This document shows, piece after piece, positions 1-7,338 of a stretch of 24,893 nucleotides of DNA. The notes beneath the pieces were generated by a model. That model ran no database searches and was not told the origin of the DNA. It was given only the letters and a program-made list of their open reading frames with translations. Each line of letters opens with the position of its first letter. Positions within the stretch are counted from its first letter, which is position 1. The DNA is from Jeotgalicoccus sp036782755 (GTDB lineage: Bacteria; Bacillota; Bacilli; Staphylococcales; Salinicoccaceae): positions 1 to 24,893 of the forward strand of contig DAIPYL010000021.1 in NCBI GenBank assembly GCA_036782755.1, in the 5' to 3' direction. Made by a program: the position numbers and the translations under genes.

Positions 1-76
1 ACTTGTTTATTCGGAATTAAACGTTGACATATTGTCATTCAGTTTTCAATGTTCTCTTTTTAGGTAATAAATCTAA

Positions 77-150
77 TGGAGCGGGTAGACGGGATCGAAC
101 CGACAACATCAGCTTGGAAGGCTGAGGTTATACCATTTAACTATACCCGC
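77..150 (-). tRNA. tRNA-Gly (anticodon TCC)
   Basis: The reverse complement folds as a complete cloverleaf. The acceptor arm begins GCGGGTA and closes with TACCCGC, the anticodon loop is CTTCCAA (anticodon TCC), and the T-arm contains GGTTCGATCC. The discriminator T is followed by a genome-encoded CCA. The gene lies 29 bases downstream of tRNA-Leu and is probably co-transcribed with it, since I see no promoter of its own between them. Confidence 0.95.
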
Positions 151-179
151 ATGGTATATATGTTATAATAAGTTTTTAA

Positions 180-268
<89 letters not shown>

Positions 269-322
269 AAAGCTTATTATATGTATTAATTTTTCATTAA
301 TATGTTTTAAGCGACAAGAACT

Positions 323-351
323 AGTATATCGTGTTCATCAGTTAATGTCAA
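323..351 (-). promoter_or_regulatory. Sigma-A promoter for tRNA-Leu/tRNA-Gly
   Basis: On the minus strand there is a perfect -35 TTGACA, a 17-base spacer and -10 TATACT (5 of 6). This points into tRNA-Leu and then tRNA-Gly. The strength suits a stable RNA promoter. Confidence 0.85.
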
Positions 352-416
352 CTGTTTGTTTTATTTATTTTTCTGTCTCACCTGCTGACTTGTTCTTTCA
401 ACTGGTTAGATTTTTA

Positions 417-445
417 ATTATACTTCACTGTATTTGTGAAGTCAA
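417..445 (-). promoter_or_regulatory. Orphan sigma-A promoter with inverted repeat in the spacer
   Basis: The minus strand reads TTGACT, a 17-base spacer, then a perfect TATAAT. The spacer is largely occupied by a perfect dyad ACTTCAC-N7-GTGAAGT (422-442), placed where a repressor or activator dimer would bind. The promoter lies between tRNA-Glu and the dedicated tRNA-Leu promoter, so it would make a leader of about 140 bases before tRNA-Leu. I do not recognise the dyad as a known operator. Confidence 0.6.
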
Positions 446-468
446 TACTTTGTTTTAAATATTTTAAA

Positions 469-543
469 TGGTGACCCGTACGGGACTCGAACCCGTGTTA
501 CCGCCGTGAAAGGGCGGTGTCTTAACCGCTTGACCAACGGGCC
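469..543 (-). tRNA. tRNA-Glu (anticodon TTC)
   Basis: The reverse complement begins GGCCCGTTGGTCAAGCGG and ends ACGGGTC, discriminator A and an encoded CCA. The anticodon stem CCGCC/GGCGG encloses CTTTCAC, so the anticodon is TTC. It is essentially the Firmicute tRNA-Glu sequence. It has its own promoter immediately upstream. Confidence 0.96.
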
Positions 544-567
544 ATCTGTTTTGTAACAACGTTTATT

Positions 568-596
568 AATATACCGGGTTCTGGATTTAATGTCAA
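568..596 (-). promoter_or_regulatory. Sigma-A promoter for tRNA-Glu
   Basis: The minus strand has a perfect -35 TTGACA, a 17-base spacer and -10 TATATT. It ends 25 bases before the mature 5' end of tRNA-Glu. Confidence 0.85.
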
Positions 597-668
597 TACT
601 TTCGATTAAATTAATTTAATCTTTTTCGTTTTTTCTAGTTCCTTCTATATAAAGGGAAATATCGATTG

Positions 669-683
669 TTGTAATTATTATAG
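669..683 (+). promoter_or_regulatory. Distal PerR/Fur-family box upstream of katA
   Basis: TTGTAATTATTATAG matches 12 of the 14 defined positions of the PerR consensus TTATAATNATTATAA (7-1-7 dyad). It lies about 175 bases upstream of the katA start. PerR and Fur sites are closely similar, so the binding protein cannot be settled from sequence. Confidence 0.5.
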
Positions 684-802
684 GCTAATTTCTCATTTAG
701 CAGTACTTCCCCTGCCCTTATTAAATATATATTAAAGATATACCCTTGTATAAACTTTGTAAAATAATAATCTTATTGCGGTTTCGAAGCTTGCTTTTGA
801 GC

Positions 803-830
803 TTGTAGCTTGTTATAGTTTATTTATAAT
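803..830 (+). promoter_or_regulatory. katA sigma-A promoter
   Basis: -35 TTGTAG, a 16-base spacer and a perfect -10 TATAAT (825-830). A start near 837 would leave a leader of only about 20 bases, which carries the ribosome binding site GGAGG (844-848). The -10 sits inside a near-perfect PerR box. Confidence 0.6.
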
Positions 831-838
831 CATTCTAA
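824..838 (+). promoter_or_regulatory. Proximal PerR box overlapping the katA -10
   Basis: TTATAATCATTCTAA matches 13 of 14 defined positions of the consensus TTATAATNATTATAA. It covers the -10 and the predicted transcription start, an ideal place for repression. PerR control of vegetative catalase genes is well established in Bacillus subtilis and staphylococci. The box is seen directly; its use here is inferred. Confidence 0.7.
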
Positions 839-857
839 TTAATGGAGGCAGTTATTG

Positions 858-2357
858 ATGACTAACAAAGACAATAGACTTACGACTCTTTTCGGTAACC
901 CTGTGGGCGACCGCGAAAACACAATGACAGCCGGCCCTCGCGGTCCGCTCGTTATGCAAGATCCGTACTTCCTCGATATGATGGCTCATTTCGACCGTGA
1001 AGTTATTCCTGAACGCCGCATGCACGCTAAAGGTTCCGGTGCTTACGGTACATTCACAGTAACAAATGATATTTCTCAATATACAAAAGCAAGCATCTTC
1101 AGTGAAGTCGGCAAACAGACTGAAATGTTCGCACGTTTCTCAACTGTAGCCGGTGAACGCGGAGCAGCTGATGCTGAACGCGATATTCGCGGATTCGCTT
1201 TAAAATTCTATACTGAAGAAGGTAACTGGGACTTAGTAGGTAACAACACTCCTGTATTCTTCTTCCGTGACCCTAAATTATTCCCAAGTTTAAACCACGT
1301 TGTAAAACGCGACCCTAAAACTAACATGCACAATGCTGAAAGTAACTGGGACTTCTGGACTAACTTACCTGAAGCACTTCACCAGGTAACAATCATTATG
1401 ACTGAACGCGGAATTCCTAAAGGTTTCAGAAACATGCACGGATTCGGTTCACACACATACAGCATGATTAATGAAAACGATGAGCGCGTATGGGTTAAAT
1501 TCCACTTCCGCACTCAGCAGGGAATTGAAAACTATTCTGCAGAAGAAGCTGCTGAATTGGTTGGTCAGGATCGCGAATCTTCACAAAGAGATCTATTCAA
1601 CTCTATCGAAGAAGGCGACTTCCCTAAATGGAAAGTATATATTCAGGTTATGACTGAAGAACAGGCGAAAAACCACCCTGACAATCCATTCGATTTAACT
1701 AAAGTATGGTACAAAGGTGATTATCCTCTAATTCCGGTTGGAGAATTCGAACTGAACAAAAACCCGGAAAACTACTTTGCAGAAGTTGAGCAGGCAGCAT
1801 TTGCTCCTACTAACATCGTACCTGGTATTGGTTTCTCACCAGATAAAATGCTTCAGGGCCGTTTATTCTCATACGGAGATACTCAGAGATACCGCTTAGG
1901 TGTTAACCACCACCAGATTCCGGTTAACTCTCCTAAAGGTGCAAAAAATGTTTGTCCATTCAGCCGTGACGGCGCGATGAGAGTTGATGGTAATGAAGGT
2001 TCATCATTAAACTATTACCCGAACAGCTACGGTGCTCACAATTCACAGCCGGAAACTAAACAACCTGCACTTGATCTTGAGTACAGCTCAATTTATGAAC
2101 ACAACTTCCGTGATGATGACGATAACTACTTCGAGCAGCCTGGTAAATTATTCAGATTGCAGTCTGACGAAGACAAACAGCGTCTATTCTACAATACAGC
2201 TAACGAAATGACTGGTACAACTACACGTACTAAACACCGTCATATCTTTAACTGCTATCAGGCAGATCCGGATTACGGTAAAGGTGTTGCAGCAGCATTA
2301 GGAATCGATATCAACGATGTTGATCTTGAAACTCCTGATTACTTCCACAACATGTAA
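858..2357 (+). CDS. katA: Haem catalase (KatA, monofunctional)
   Basis: A cytoplasmic enzyme that breaks hydrogen peroxide down to water and oxygen. The 499-residue length is typical of small-subunit clade 3 catalases. Catalytic His56 lies in RRMHAKGSGAYG, the distal Asn129 in LVGNNTPVFFFRD, and the proximal haem ligand Tyr339 in RLFSYGDTQRYRLG. I chose the ATG because GGAGG lies 9 bases before it; an in-frame TTG one codon earlier has poorer spacing. The gene is alone in its transcription unit, preceded by two PerR-type boxes and followed by a strong terminator. Codon use favours a restricted set (many AAC, GAC, CGC, CGT), consistent with high expression. Confidence 0.97.
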   Translation: MTNKDNRLTTLFGNPVGDRENTMTAGPRGPLVMQDPYFLDMMAHFDREVIPERRMHAKGSGAYGTFTVTNDISQYTKASIFSEVGKQTEMFARFSTVAGERGAADAERDIRGFALKFYTEEGNWDLVGNNTPVFFFRDPKLFPSLNHVVKRDPKTNMHNAESNWDFWTNLPEALHQVTIIMTERGIPKGFRNMHGFGSHTYSMINENDERVWVKFHFRTQQGIENYSAEEAAELVGQDRESSQRDLFNSIEEGDFPKWKVYIQVMTEEQAKNHPDNPFDLTKVWYKGDYPLIPVGEFELNKNPENYFAEVEQAAFAPTNIVPGIGFSPDKMLQGRLFSYGDTQRYRLGVNHHQIPVNSPKGAKNVCPFSRDGAMRVDGNEGSSLNYYPNSYGAHNSQPETKQPALDLEYSSIYEHNFRDDDDNYFEQPGKLFRLQSDEDKQRLFYNTANEMTGTTTRTKHRHIFNCYQADPDYGKGVAAALGIDINDVDLETPDYFHNM

Positions 2358-2372
2358 TCCTTAATATTCATC

Positions 2373-2409
2373 AAAAAAACGGAAACGACTCAGTCGTTTC
2401 CGTTTTTTT
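2373..2409. terminator. Bidirectional terminator between katA and tex
   Basis: A perfect 17-bp stem (2373-2389 with 2393-2409) has a 3-base loop. It is flanked by seven A on one side and seven T on the other, so it works as an intrinsic terminator in both directions. It ends katA on the plus strand and the sigB-tex block on the minus strand. Confidence 0.95.
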
Positions 2410-2413
2410 GATT

Positions 2414-4555
2414 TTATATATTTTTCATCGTTAGTGATATTCTGTTCTTCTGCACATCAACATCCATTACTTTAACTTCAACAATATCCCCTGTATTTAC
2501 TGCTTCCAGCGGATGTTTCACAAAGCGGTTTGAAATCTGTGATACGTGAACCAGTCCATCCTGCTTTACTCCGACATCCACAAATGCTCCAAAGTCAGTC
2601 ACATTTCTTACAGTTCCTGATAATGTCATGCCTGTTTTTAAATCCTCTATGCCAAGTACATCTGATTTTAATAACGGTGTATCGTACTTATCACGAATAT
2701 CTCTCATCGGTGCTTTCAGACTCGAAATAATATCTTCAAGTGTCGGCACACCAATATTCAGCATCTCTGCAGTTTCTTTAATATTTAATGCGCTGAGCTT
2801 TTCACTCATAACATCTTCACCGAGATTATCAATTGTTAACCCGATTGTCTCAATTAGCTTATAAGTATTTTTATACTGTTCCGGGTGAATCGGTGTAACA
2901 TCAAGCGGTTCTTTACCGTTGAAGATACGGAGGAACCCGACACACTGCTCATACGTTTTATCACCTAAACGTGCAACTTTCTTCAATTCACTTCTCTTTT
3001 TAAAGCCGCCGTTCTCTTCTCTGAACTCTACGATATTTTTACTTATTACCGGTGACAGTCCCGCTACGTGCTGCAGCAATGTTGTCGATGCCGTATTTAA
3101 ATTCACTCCTACTTGGTTTACAGCAGTTTCTACGACGAAATTTAATGATTCGGTTAAGAACTTCTGATTAATATCGTGCTGATATTGTCCTACACCAATA
3201 GATTTAGGATCAATTTTAACCAGTTCGCTCAGCGGATCATGAACACGTCTCGCGATTGATACCGCGCTTCTTTCCTCAACGTTAAAGTCAGGGAACTCTT
3301 CTCTTGCGATTTCCGATGCCGAATAGACACTGGCACCCGCTTCGTTAACGATAATATAAGGAATATCGAGACTTTCTTCTTTAATCAGTTCCCCGATAAA
3401 TTCCTCTGACTCTCTCGAAGCTGTACCGTTCCCTATAGCAATCAATGAAACACCGTGTTTTTTAATCAGTTTTAAGATTACTGACTTCGCTGCATCTTTT
3501 TTATTTACAGGCTTATGCGGGAAAATAACATCCTTCGCAAGATATGAACCTGTGTCATTAATAACAGCAAGTTTACATCCCGTACGATATGCAGGATCCA
3601 GACCGAGAATAACTCTGCCTTTTAATGGCGGCTGCAGAAGCAGACGCTTTAAGTTTTCTTCAAAGACCATTACAGCATGCTTTTCACTTGTTTCTGTTAA
3701 GTCAGCACGCACTTCTCTTTCAAGTGAAGGCAAAATCAGACGTTTCATGCTGTCTTCAATTGCTTCTGTCAGCAGCTCTTTTGTCTTCGCGTGTTCGTCA
3801 ATAACTTCTTTCTTTAAGTAGTTTGCTATTCTTTCAGTATCATGCGTAAGTTTAACCGTTAAAACTTTTAATGCTTCTCCGCGGTTTAAAGCAAGCACTC
3901 TGTGAGGTACGATGTTTTTAATTCTCTCCGCATAATCGTAATACATTTCAAATACGCTCTGCTCATCGTCTGCATTCTTTTTAACTGTCGAGACGATTTC
4001 CGAAGTGTCTTTAATTATTTTGAGAATGTACAGGCGGTACTGCGGGTTGTCCGAAACAATTTCTGCGATAATATCTTTCGCACCTTTGATTGCCATCTCT
4101 GCTGATGATACTTCTTCAGTTAAATACTCCGCTGCTGCACTTTCTATATCACGGTGTTTACCTGCTAAAATAATTTTAGCCAGTGGTTCAAGTCCAAGAC
4201 GCTTCGCCTCAGTCGCCCGTGTTTTCTTCTTCTGTTTAAACGGACGGTATAGATCTTCCACCCGGCTCTGCTTCGTCTGTTTTAAAATATCTTTACGCAG
4301 CTCATCAGTCAGCATGTCCTGCTCATCTATCAGACGGATAACTTCTTCTTTTCTTTTGTTAAGATTTTCCAAATACAGATATTTCGTTTCAATTTCCTTA
4401 ATTGCAACTTCATCCAGCCCGCCTGTCTGTTCTTTACGGTAACGTGCAATAAAAGGAACTGTATTCTTTTCTGCAAGCAGTTCAAGGACTTTTTCTATAT
4501 GCCCCTTATTAATTTTCATTTCAGTCGATATTTCTTTTACCAGTTCATGCGTCAT
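2414..4555 (-). CDS. tex: Tex family RNA-binding transcription accessory protein
   Basis: At 713 residues this is a full-length Tex/YhgF-type protein. An N-terminal helical domain (about 1-310) is followed by the YqgF-type RNase H-like fold starting at GRVILGLDPAYRTG (about 315-460). Helix-hairpin-helix repeats then contain LNTASTTLLQHVAGL and a related second copy. A C-terminal S1 RNA-binding domain (about 639-713) begins LKTGMTLSGTVRNVTDFGAF. Tex proteins bind nucleic acid and affect transcription and RNA metabolism; the exact role is poorly defined. The start has GAGGAG 8 bases upstream. It follows sigB after a 60-base gap containing a hairpin, an arrangement also found in staphylococci. 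Confidence 0.93.
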   Translation of the reverse strand: MTHELVKEISTEMKINKGHIEKVLELLAEKNTVPFIARYRKEQTGGLDEVAIKEIETKYLYLENLNKRKEEVIRLIDEQDMLTDELRKDILKQTKQSRVEDLYRPFKQKKKTRATEAKRLGLEPLAKIILAGKHRDIESAAAEYLTEEVSSAEMAIKGAKDIIAEIVSDNPQYRLYILKIIKDTSEIVSTVKKNADDEQSVFEMYYDYAERIKNIVPHRVLALNRGEALKVLTVKLTHDTERIANYLKKEVIDEHAKTKELLTEAIEDSMKRLILPSLEREVRADLTETSEKHAVMVFEENLKRLLLQPPLKGRVILGLDPAYRTGCKLAVINDTGSYLAKDVIFPHKPVNKKDAAKSVILKLIKKHGVSLIAIGNGTASRESEEFIGELIKEESLDIPYIIVNEAGASVYSASEIAREEFPDFNVEERSAVSIARRVHDPLSELVKIDPKSIGVGQYQHDINQKFLTESLNFVVETAVNQVGVNLNTASTTLLQHVAGLSPVISKNIVEFREENGGFKKRSELKKVARLGDKTYEQCVGFLRIFNGKEPLDVTPIHPEQYKNTYKLIETIGLTIDNLGEDVMSEKLSALNIKETAEMLNIGVPTLEDIISSLKAPMRDIRDKYDTPLLKSDVLGIEDLKTGMTLSGTVRNVTDFGAFVDVGVKQDGLVHVSQISNRFVKHPLEAVNTGDIVEVKVMDVDVQKNRISLTMKNI

Positions 4556-4578
4556 AATACGTACTCCTCTATTAATAA

Positions 4579-4605
4579 GAGCCCAATCTAAAGTAGACCG
4601 GGCTC
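4579..4605 (-). terminator. Hairpin between sigB and tex (weak terminator or attenuator)
   Basis: A 12-bp stem, including two G-U pairs in the transcript, has a 3-base loop. It is followed on the minus strand by TTATTAATA rather than a solid T-run. It probably lowers, but does not abolish, read-through from sigB into tex, and it sits just ahead of the tex ribosome binding site. Confidence 0.55.
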
Positions 4606-4615
4606 ATTTATAAAT

Positions 4616-5395
4616 TTATTCAGCTTCTTTAACAGCTTCTCTCAGTTTCTTAATTGCAGAACGCTGCAGTCTTGAAACGTGCATCTGGCTTAAACCGATT
4701 TTTTCACCGGTTTCTTTCTGACTCAGACCGTCAATGAATGTCGATTTTATAATTTTCTGTTCCCTGTCACTTAAGATAGGCAGTACTTTTTCTAAAATCA
4801 TGCGTTTTTCTGCCAGGTCATAATTGTCATCCTGCTGTCCCATAACATCGAGCAATGTTACTGTCGAACCATCCTTATCCGCTTCAATTGAATGATCAAC
4901 GCTGAGTGCATTATAACTCTGACCCATTTCCATAGCTTCAAGCACTTCTTCTTCAGTCACTTCAAGTCTCATTGCCAGTTCCTGGATTGTTGGTGATCTT
5001 TCGAGTTCATTTGTCAGTGCGTCCGTCGTGTTTTTAATTCTCGGTCCGAGTTCTTTAATACGTCTCGGCACATGAACACTCCAAGTTTTATCACGCAGAT
5101 AGCGTTTAATTTCACCAACAACTGTCGGCACTAAAAAAACTTCAAACCTGCGGTCAAACGATGTATCAAAACGTCTGATAGCACCTAATAATCCCAGCAT
5201 CCCGACCTGTACCAAATCCTCATGATGCGACTGGCCGCGCGAGTACCTGTAAGCGAGCGATTCCACAAGCTTCGTATAGTTTTCCACGAGTTCGCTTTGT
5301 GCGATATCATCTTCATCTTCCTGATATCTTTTAATCAGCGCGTTTACTTCCTCAGGCGGCAGTCCGTAATTCTTATTGCGAGATCGTTTCTCCAT
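4616..5395 (-). CDS. sigB: RNA polymerase sigma factor SigB (general stress)
   Basis: A 259-residue sigma-70 group 3 factor that directs RNA polymerase to general stress promoters. Region 2 contains YSRGQSHHEDLVQVGMLGLL and RYLRDKTWSVHVPRRIKELG. The middle has SVDHSIEADKDGSTVTLLD, near-identical to staphylococcal SigB. Region 4.2 carries the helix-turn-helix KETGEKIGLSQMHVSRLQR. The ATG lies inside the 3' end of rsbW (23-base overlap) with AGGTG 8 bases upstream, so translation is likely coupled to the anti-sigma factor. It is the last gene of the rsbUVW-sigB module, and a sigma-B-type promoter upstream of rsbV should make its expression self-reinforcing. Confidence 0.97.
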   Translation of the reverse strand: MEKRSRNKNYGLPPEEVNALIKRYQEDEDDIAQSELVENYTKLVESLAYRYSRGQSHHEDLVQVGMLGLLGAIRRFDTSFDRRFEVFLVPTVVGEIKRYLRDKTWSVHVPRRIKELGPRIKNTTDALTNELERSPTIQELAMRLEVTEEEVLEAMEMGQSYNALSVDHSIEADKDGSTVTLLDVMGQQDDNYDLAEKRMILEKVLPILSDREQKIIKSTFIDGLSQKETGEKIGLSQMHVSRLQRSAIKKLREAVKEAE

Positions 5396-5846
5396 TCGGG
5401 TGCACCTGACTTTCGTTAATATACTTCGTCATGCTGATTGTAACACCAGGTTCTTTTCTGAAGGAAACTTTGTCCATTAACGTCTCAATAAGGAACAGGC
5501 CAAGCCCTCCTTCTCTGAGGTAGTCGATATTATCGTCTTCATTGTAAGGGCCGAGTTCTTCTTTAATTTTTTCATAATCAAAACTCTGACCGTTATCCGA
5601 AACAATAACTTCCACTTTATCGCTGTAAACAGCAAACCCTACAAAAATTTCACCTTGTTCGTTATCTTTATAAGCATGTTTAACTGCATTTGTTACTGCT
5701 TCCGACACTGCAATTTTAGAATCTTCAATATCGTCATAAGTCGCTCCTGCTCTCGATAAAACACCCGACAGCGTTAAACGGATAAGACCTACGTATTCTG
5801 CACTTGCTGGAAACTTCATTTCAATAAAATCATATTGTGGCATCAT
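5373..5846 (-). CDS. rsbW: Anti-sigma-B factor / serine kinase RsbW
   Basis: A 157-residue GHKL-fold protein. It holds SigB inactive in unstressed cells and phosphorylates the antagonist RsbV. The ATP site is visible: the N-box SEAVTNAVKHAYKDN, the G1 box VSDNGQSFD and the G2 box GGLGLFLIETLMDKV. The start codon is 3 bases after the rsbV stop, and its ribosome binding site GGAGG lies within the last codons of rsbV. A second ATG follows directly and is an alternative start. It overlaps sigB by 23 bases, the usual arrangement for keeping inhibitor and sigma factor in ratio. Confidence 0.96.
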   Translation of the reverse strand: MMPQYDFIEMKFPASAEYVGLIRLTLSGVLSRAGATYDDIEDSKIAVSEAVTNAVKHAYKDNEQGEIFVGFAVYSDKVEVIVSDNGQSFDYEKIKEELGPYNEDDNIDYLREGGLGLFLIETLMDKVSFRKEPGVTISMTKYINESQVHPNGETISQ

Positions 5847-5849
5847 TCT

Positions 5850-6176
5850 TCAGTCGACCTCCGACTTCTTATTAACATACATTAAGTCACGTAATCCTGT
5901 GATCTCAAAAAGTTTTAAAATTCTATCGTTAACTCCAAGTACATGCAGTTCTTTGTCATGTTTATTAAGATCTTTAAGAGTTCCTACGAAAATACCCAGT
6001 CCCGTGGAATCCATATAACTCAGTTCGCTTAAATCGACAATCAAGTCATGCTCGCCTGCTGCCGAGACCGGTTCGAATATTTTCTTTAATTCCGGTGCAG
6101 TATATACATCCAGCTCACCGCCGACACTCACTAAATATTCCCCGCCGTTTTCCGTAGCGTCTATTTTTATATTCAT
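5850..6176 (-). CDS. rsbV: Anti-anti-sigma factor RsbV
   Basis: A 108-residue STAS-domain protein that binds RsbW and frees SigB when dephosphorylated. The phosphorylation site is Ser57 in ELSYMDSTGLGIFVG, the classic SpoIIAA/RsbV motif. RsbU should remove the phosphate and RsbW add it. The only Shine-Dalgarno-like sequence, TTGGAG, is about 13 bases before the ATG, longer than usual. No better in-frame start exists, because the closer GTG runs into a stop. A sigma-B-type promoter lies between this gene and rsbU. Confidence 0.95.
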   Translation of the reverse strand: MNIKIDATENGGEYLVSVGGELDVYTAPELKKIFEPVSAAGEHDLIVDLSELSYMDSTGLGIFVGTLKDLNKHDKELHVLGVNDRILKLFEITGLRDLMYVNKKSEVD

Positions 6177-6244
6177 AACTATGTATGCACTCCAATCACT
6201 TAATTCATAAATTTTATACTTTAATATTTCTGCCCTGAATACTT

Positions 6245-6270
6245 CTACCCTGCATTCACGTTTTTAAAAC
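6245..6270 (-). promoter_or_regulatory. Sigma-B-dependent promoter upstream of rsbV
   Basis: The minus strand reads GTTTTA, a 14-base spacer, then GGGTAG. This is close to the Firmicute sigma-B consensus (GTTTAA/GTTTNN, 12-15 bases, GGGTAT). It starts just 2 bases beyond the rsbU stop and points at rsbV. The same autoregulatory position is known in Staphylococcus aureus. Directly downstream the sequence AGGG(T/C)AGAAGTATT recurs in imperfect form. Confidence 0.8.
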
Positions 6271-6272
6271 TT

Positions 6273-7292
6273 TTAATTAGCACTTTTATTTTTAATGATA
6301 AACATTGTTAAATCGTCTTTATAACTCTGATTGCGAATCCGGGTCAGCGCTTCATAAATATACTGCACAATATCCTGCGGATGCTGATCCCGCGCTTCGC
6401 GGATCATCTCTTTAATGTCATCCATATTAATGAATGTTCCATCATGTTTTCGGAGCTCCGACACACCATCAGTAAATATAAACAGCATATCATTCTTTTC
6501 AAGCTTCGATGATACTTCTTCATATTCAGTATTTTTCATTACGCCGAGCACAAGTCCTTTGCCGTCCAGCTCTTCGAATTCATCATCTTCATAATGATAA
6601 AGGAATGCCGGTTCATGTCCCGCACTTGAAAAACATAGCGATTGATTATTGAAATCGTAAAGACCGTAAAACATCGTCACAAACATATTTTTGTTGACAT
6701 TTTTCTCTACGAGTTCATTCAGACGTTTTAAAGATTTCGACGGCGAGTCGGATGCTGAGGTGAGGTCCATACCGAATTTCAGCATCGACATGGCAATTGC
6801 AGCTGGTATACCTTTACCGATAACATCAGCAACTGCGAAAGTCAGCTTGCCGCCACTGTGTTCAATAATGTTAAAGTAGTCTCCACTCACTTTACTTGCC
6901 GGTACACTGATTGCACCAAGCTCGACATTTTCAATGACCGGAATCGCAGTTTTTAACATCGTTTCCTGAAGACTTGCAGCGACATCCATCTCCTGGTCAT
7001 GACGTTCCATTTTATTCAGCATCGCTTTGTAGTCCTTATATGTAAATCCAAATCGAATCATGATTTCCTGAAGCACATCAAGAGAAGCTTTTACATCTTC
7101 ATAATTTGTCAGCGGAATTGCTGTGACCAGTTCAATATGCAGAGCTACCATTTCATCAGGTGAAATATCGAGATCAATCGCCTTTTCACTGAACTCGTGA
7201 GCCGTGCCTGCAAGCTCGTCTTCATTGCCCGTTCTAATGTAATCATTAATCAGCTCTTTGTACTCTCCAACCAGATCATCAATATACGTCAT
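6273..7292 (-). CDS. rsbU: Serine phosphatase RsbU (SigB activator)
   Basis: 339 residues. An N-terminal helical RsbU domain (about 1-100) precedes a PP2C/SpoIIE-type phosphatase domain. The latter has metal-site motifs SGDYFNIIEHSGGKL, FAVADVIGKGIPAAI, FIFTDGVSE and a terminal KDDLTMFII. It dephosphorylates RsbV and so releases SigB from RsbW. I start at MTYIDDLVGEYKEL because GGAGGTG lies 8 bases upstream; a longer in-frame reading (to 7334) places that ribosome binding site inside the coding region. No stressosome genes (rsbR/S/T) or rsbX are seen, matching the short staphylococcal version of the pathway. Confidence 0.94.
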   Translation of the reverse strand: MTYIDDLVGEYKELINDYIRTGNEDELAGTAHEFSEKAIDLDISPDEMVALHIELVTAIPLTNYEDVKASLDVLQEIMIRFGFTYKDYKAMLNKMERHDQEMDVAASLQETMLKTAIPVIENVELGAISVPASKVSGDYFNIIEHSGGKLTFAVADVIGKGIPAAIAMSMLKFGMDLTSASDSPSKSLKRLNELVEKNVNKNMFVTMFYGLYDFNNQSLCFSSAGHEPAFLYHYEDDEFEELDGKGLVLGVMKNTEYEEVSSKLEKNDMLFIFTDGVSELRKHDGTFINMDDIKEMIREARDQHPQDIVQYIYEALTRIRNQSYKDDLTMFIIKNKSAN

Positions 7293-7338
7293 ACTGAAAA
7301 CACCTCCATCTCCAAGATAGACTTTTGCATACAAAAAT

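Larger units (their letters stand above)
544..857. other. Intergenic region between tRNA-Glu and katA
   Basis: These 314 bases contain no credible gene; only very short open frames are present. They hold the tRNA-Glu promoter (minus), a distal PerR-like box, the katA promoter with a second PerR-like box over its -10, and three copies of AGCTTG at 788-793, 800-805 and 807-812 just upstream of and within the katA promoter. Confidence 0.8.

Noticed and set aside
1..76. A possible further tRNA or gene at the left edge
   Set aside because: No cloverleaf, open frame or clear hairpin is visible. A TTGACA at 24-29 on the plus strand has no -10 partner (17 bases on is only TTCTCT), so I do not call a promoter.
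422..442. The ACTTCAC/GTGAAGT hairpin as a terminator for tRNA-Glu
   Set aside because: In the minus direction it is followed by TATAATTAAAAA, not a T-run, and the stem is only 7 bp. Its position inside a promoter fits an operator better.
855..857. TTG as the katA start codon
   Set aside because: The ATG immediately after it has better spacing (9 bases) to GGAGG and fits the usual catalase N-terminus.
4005..4442. A 145-residue open frame on the plus strand opposite tex
   Set aside because: It lies wholly antisense to the conserved Tex coding sequence, has a low-complexity Ser/Phe-rich product and no ribosome binding site worth noting. It is a shadow frame.
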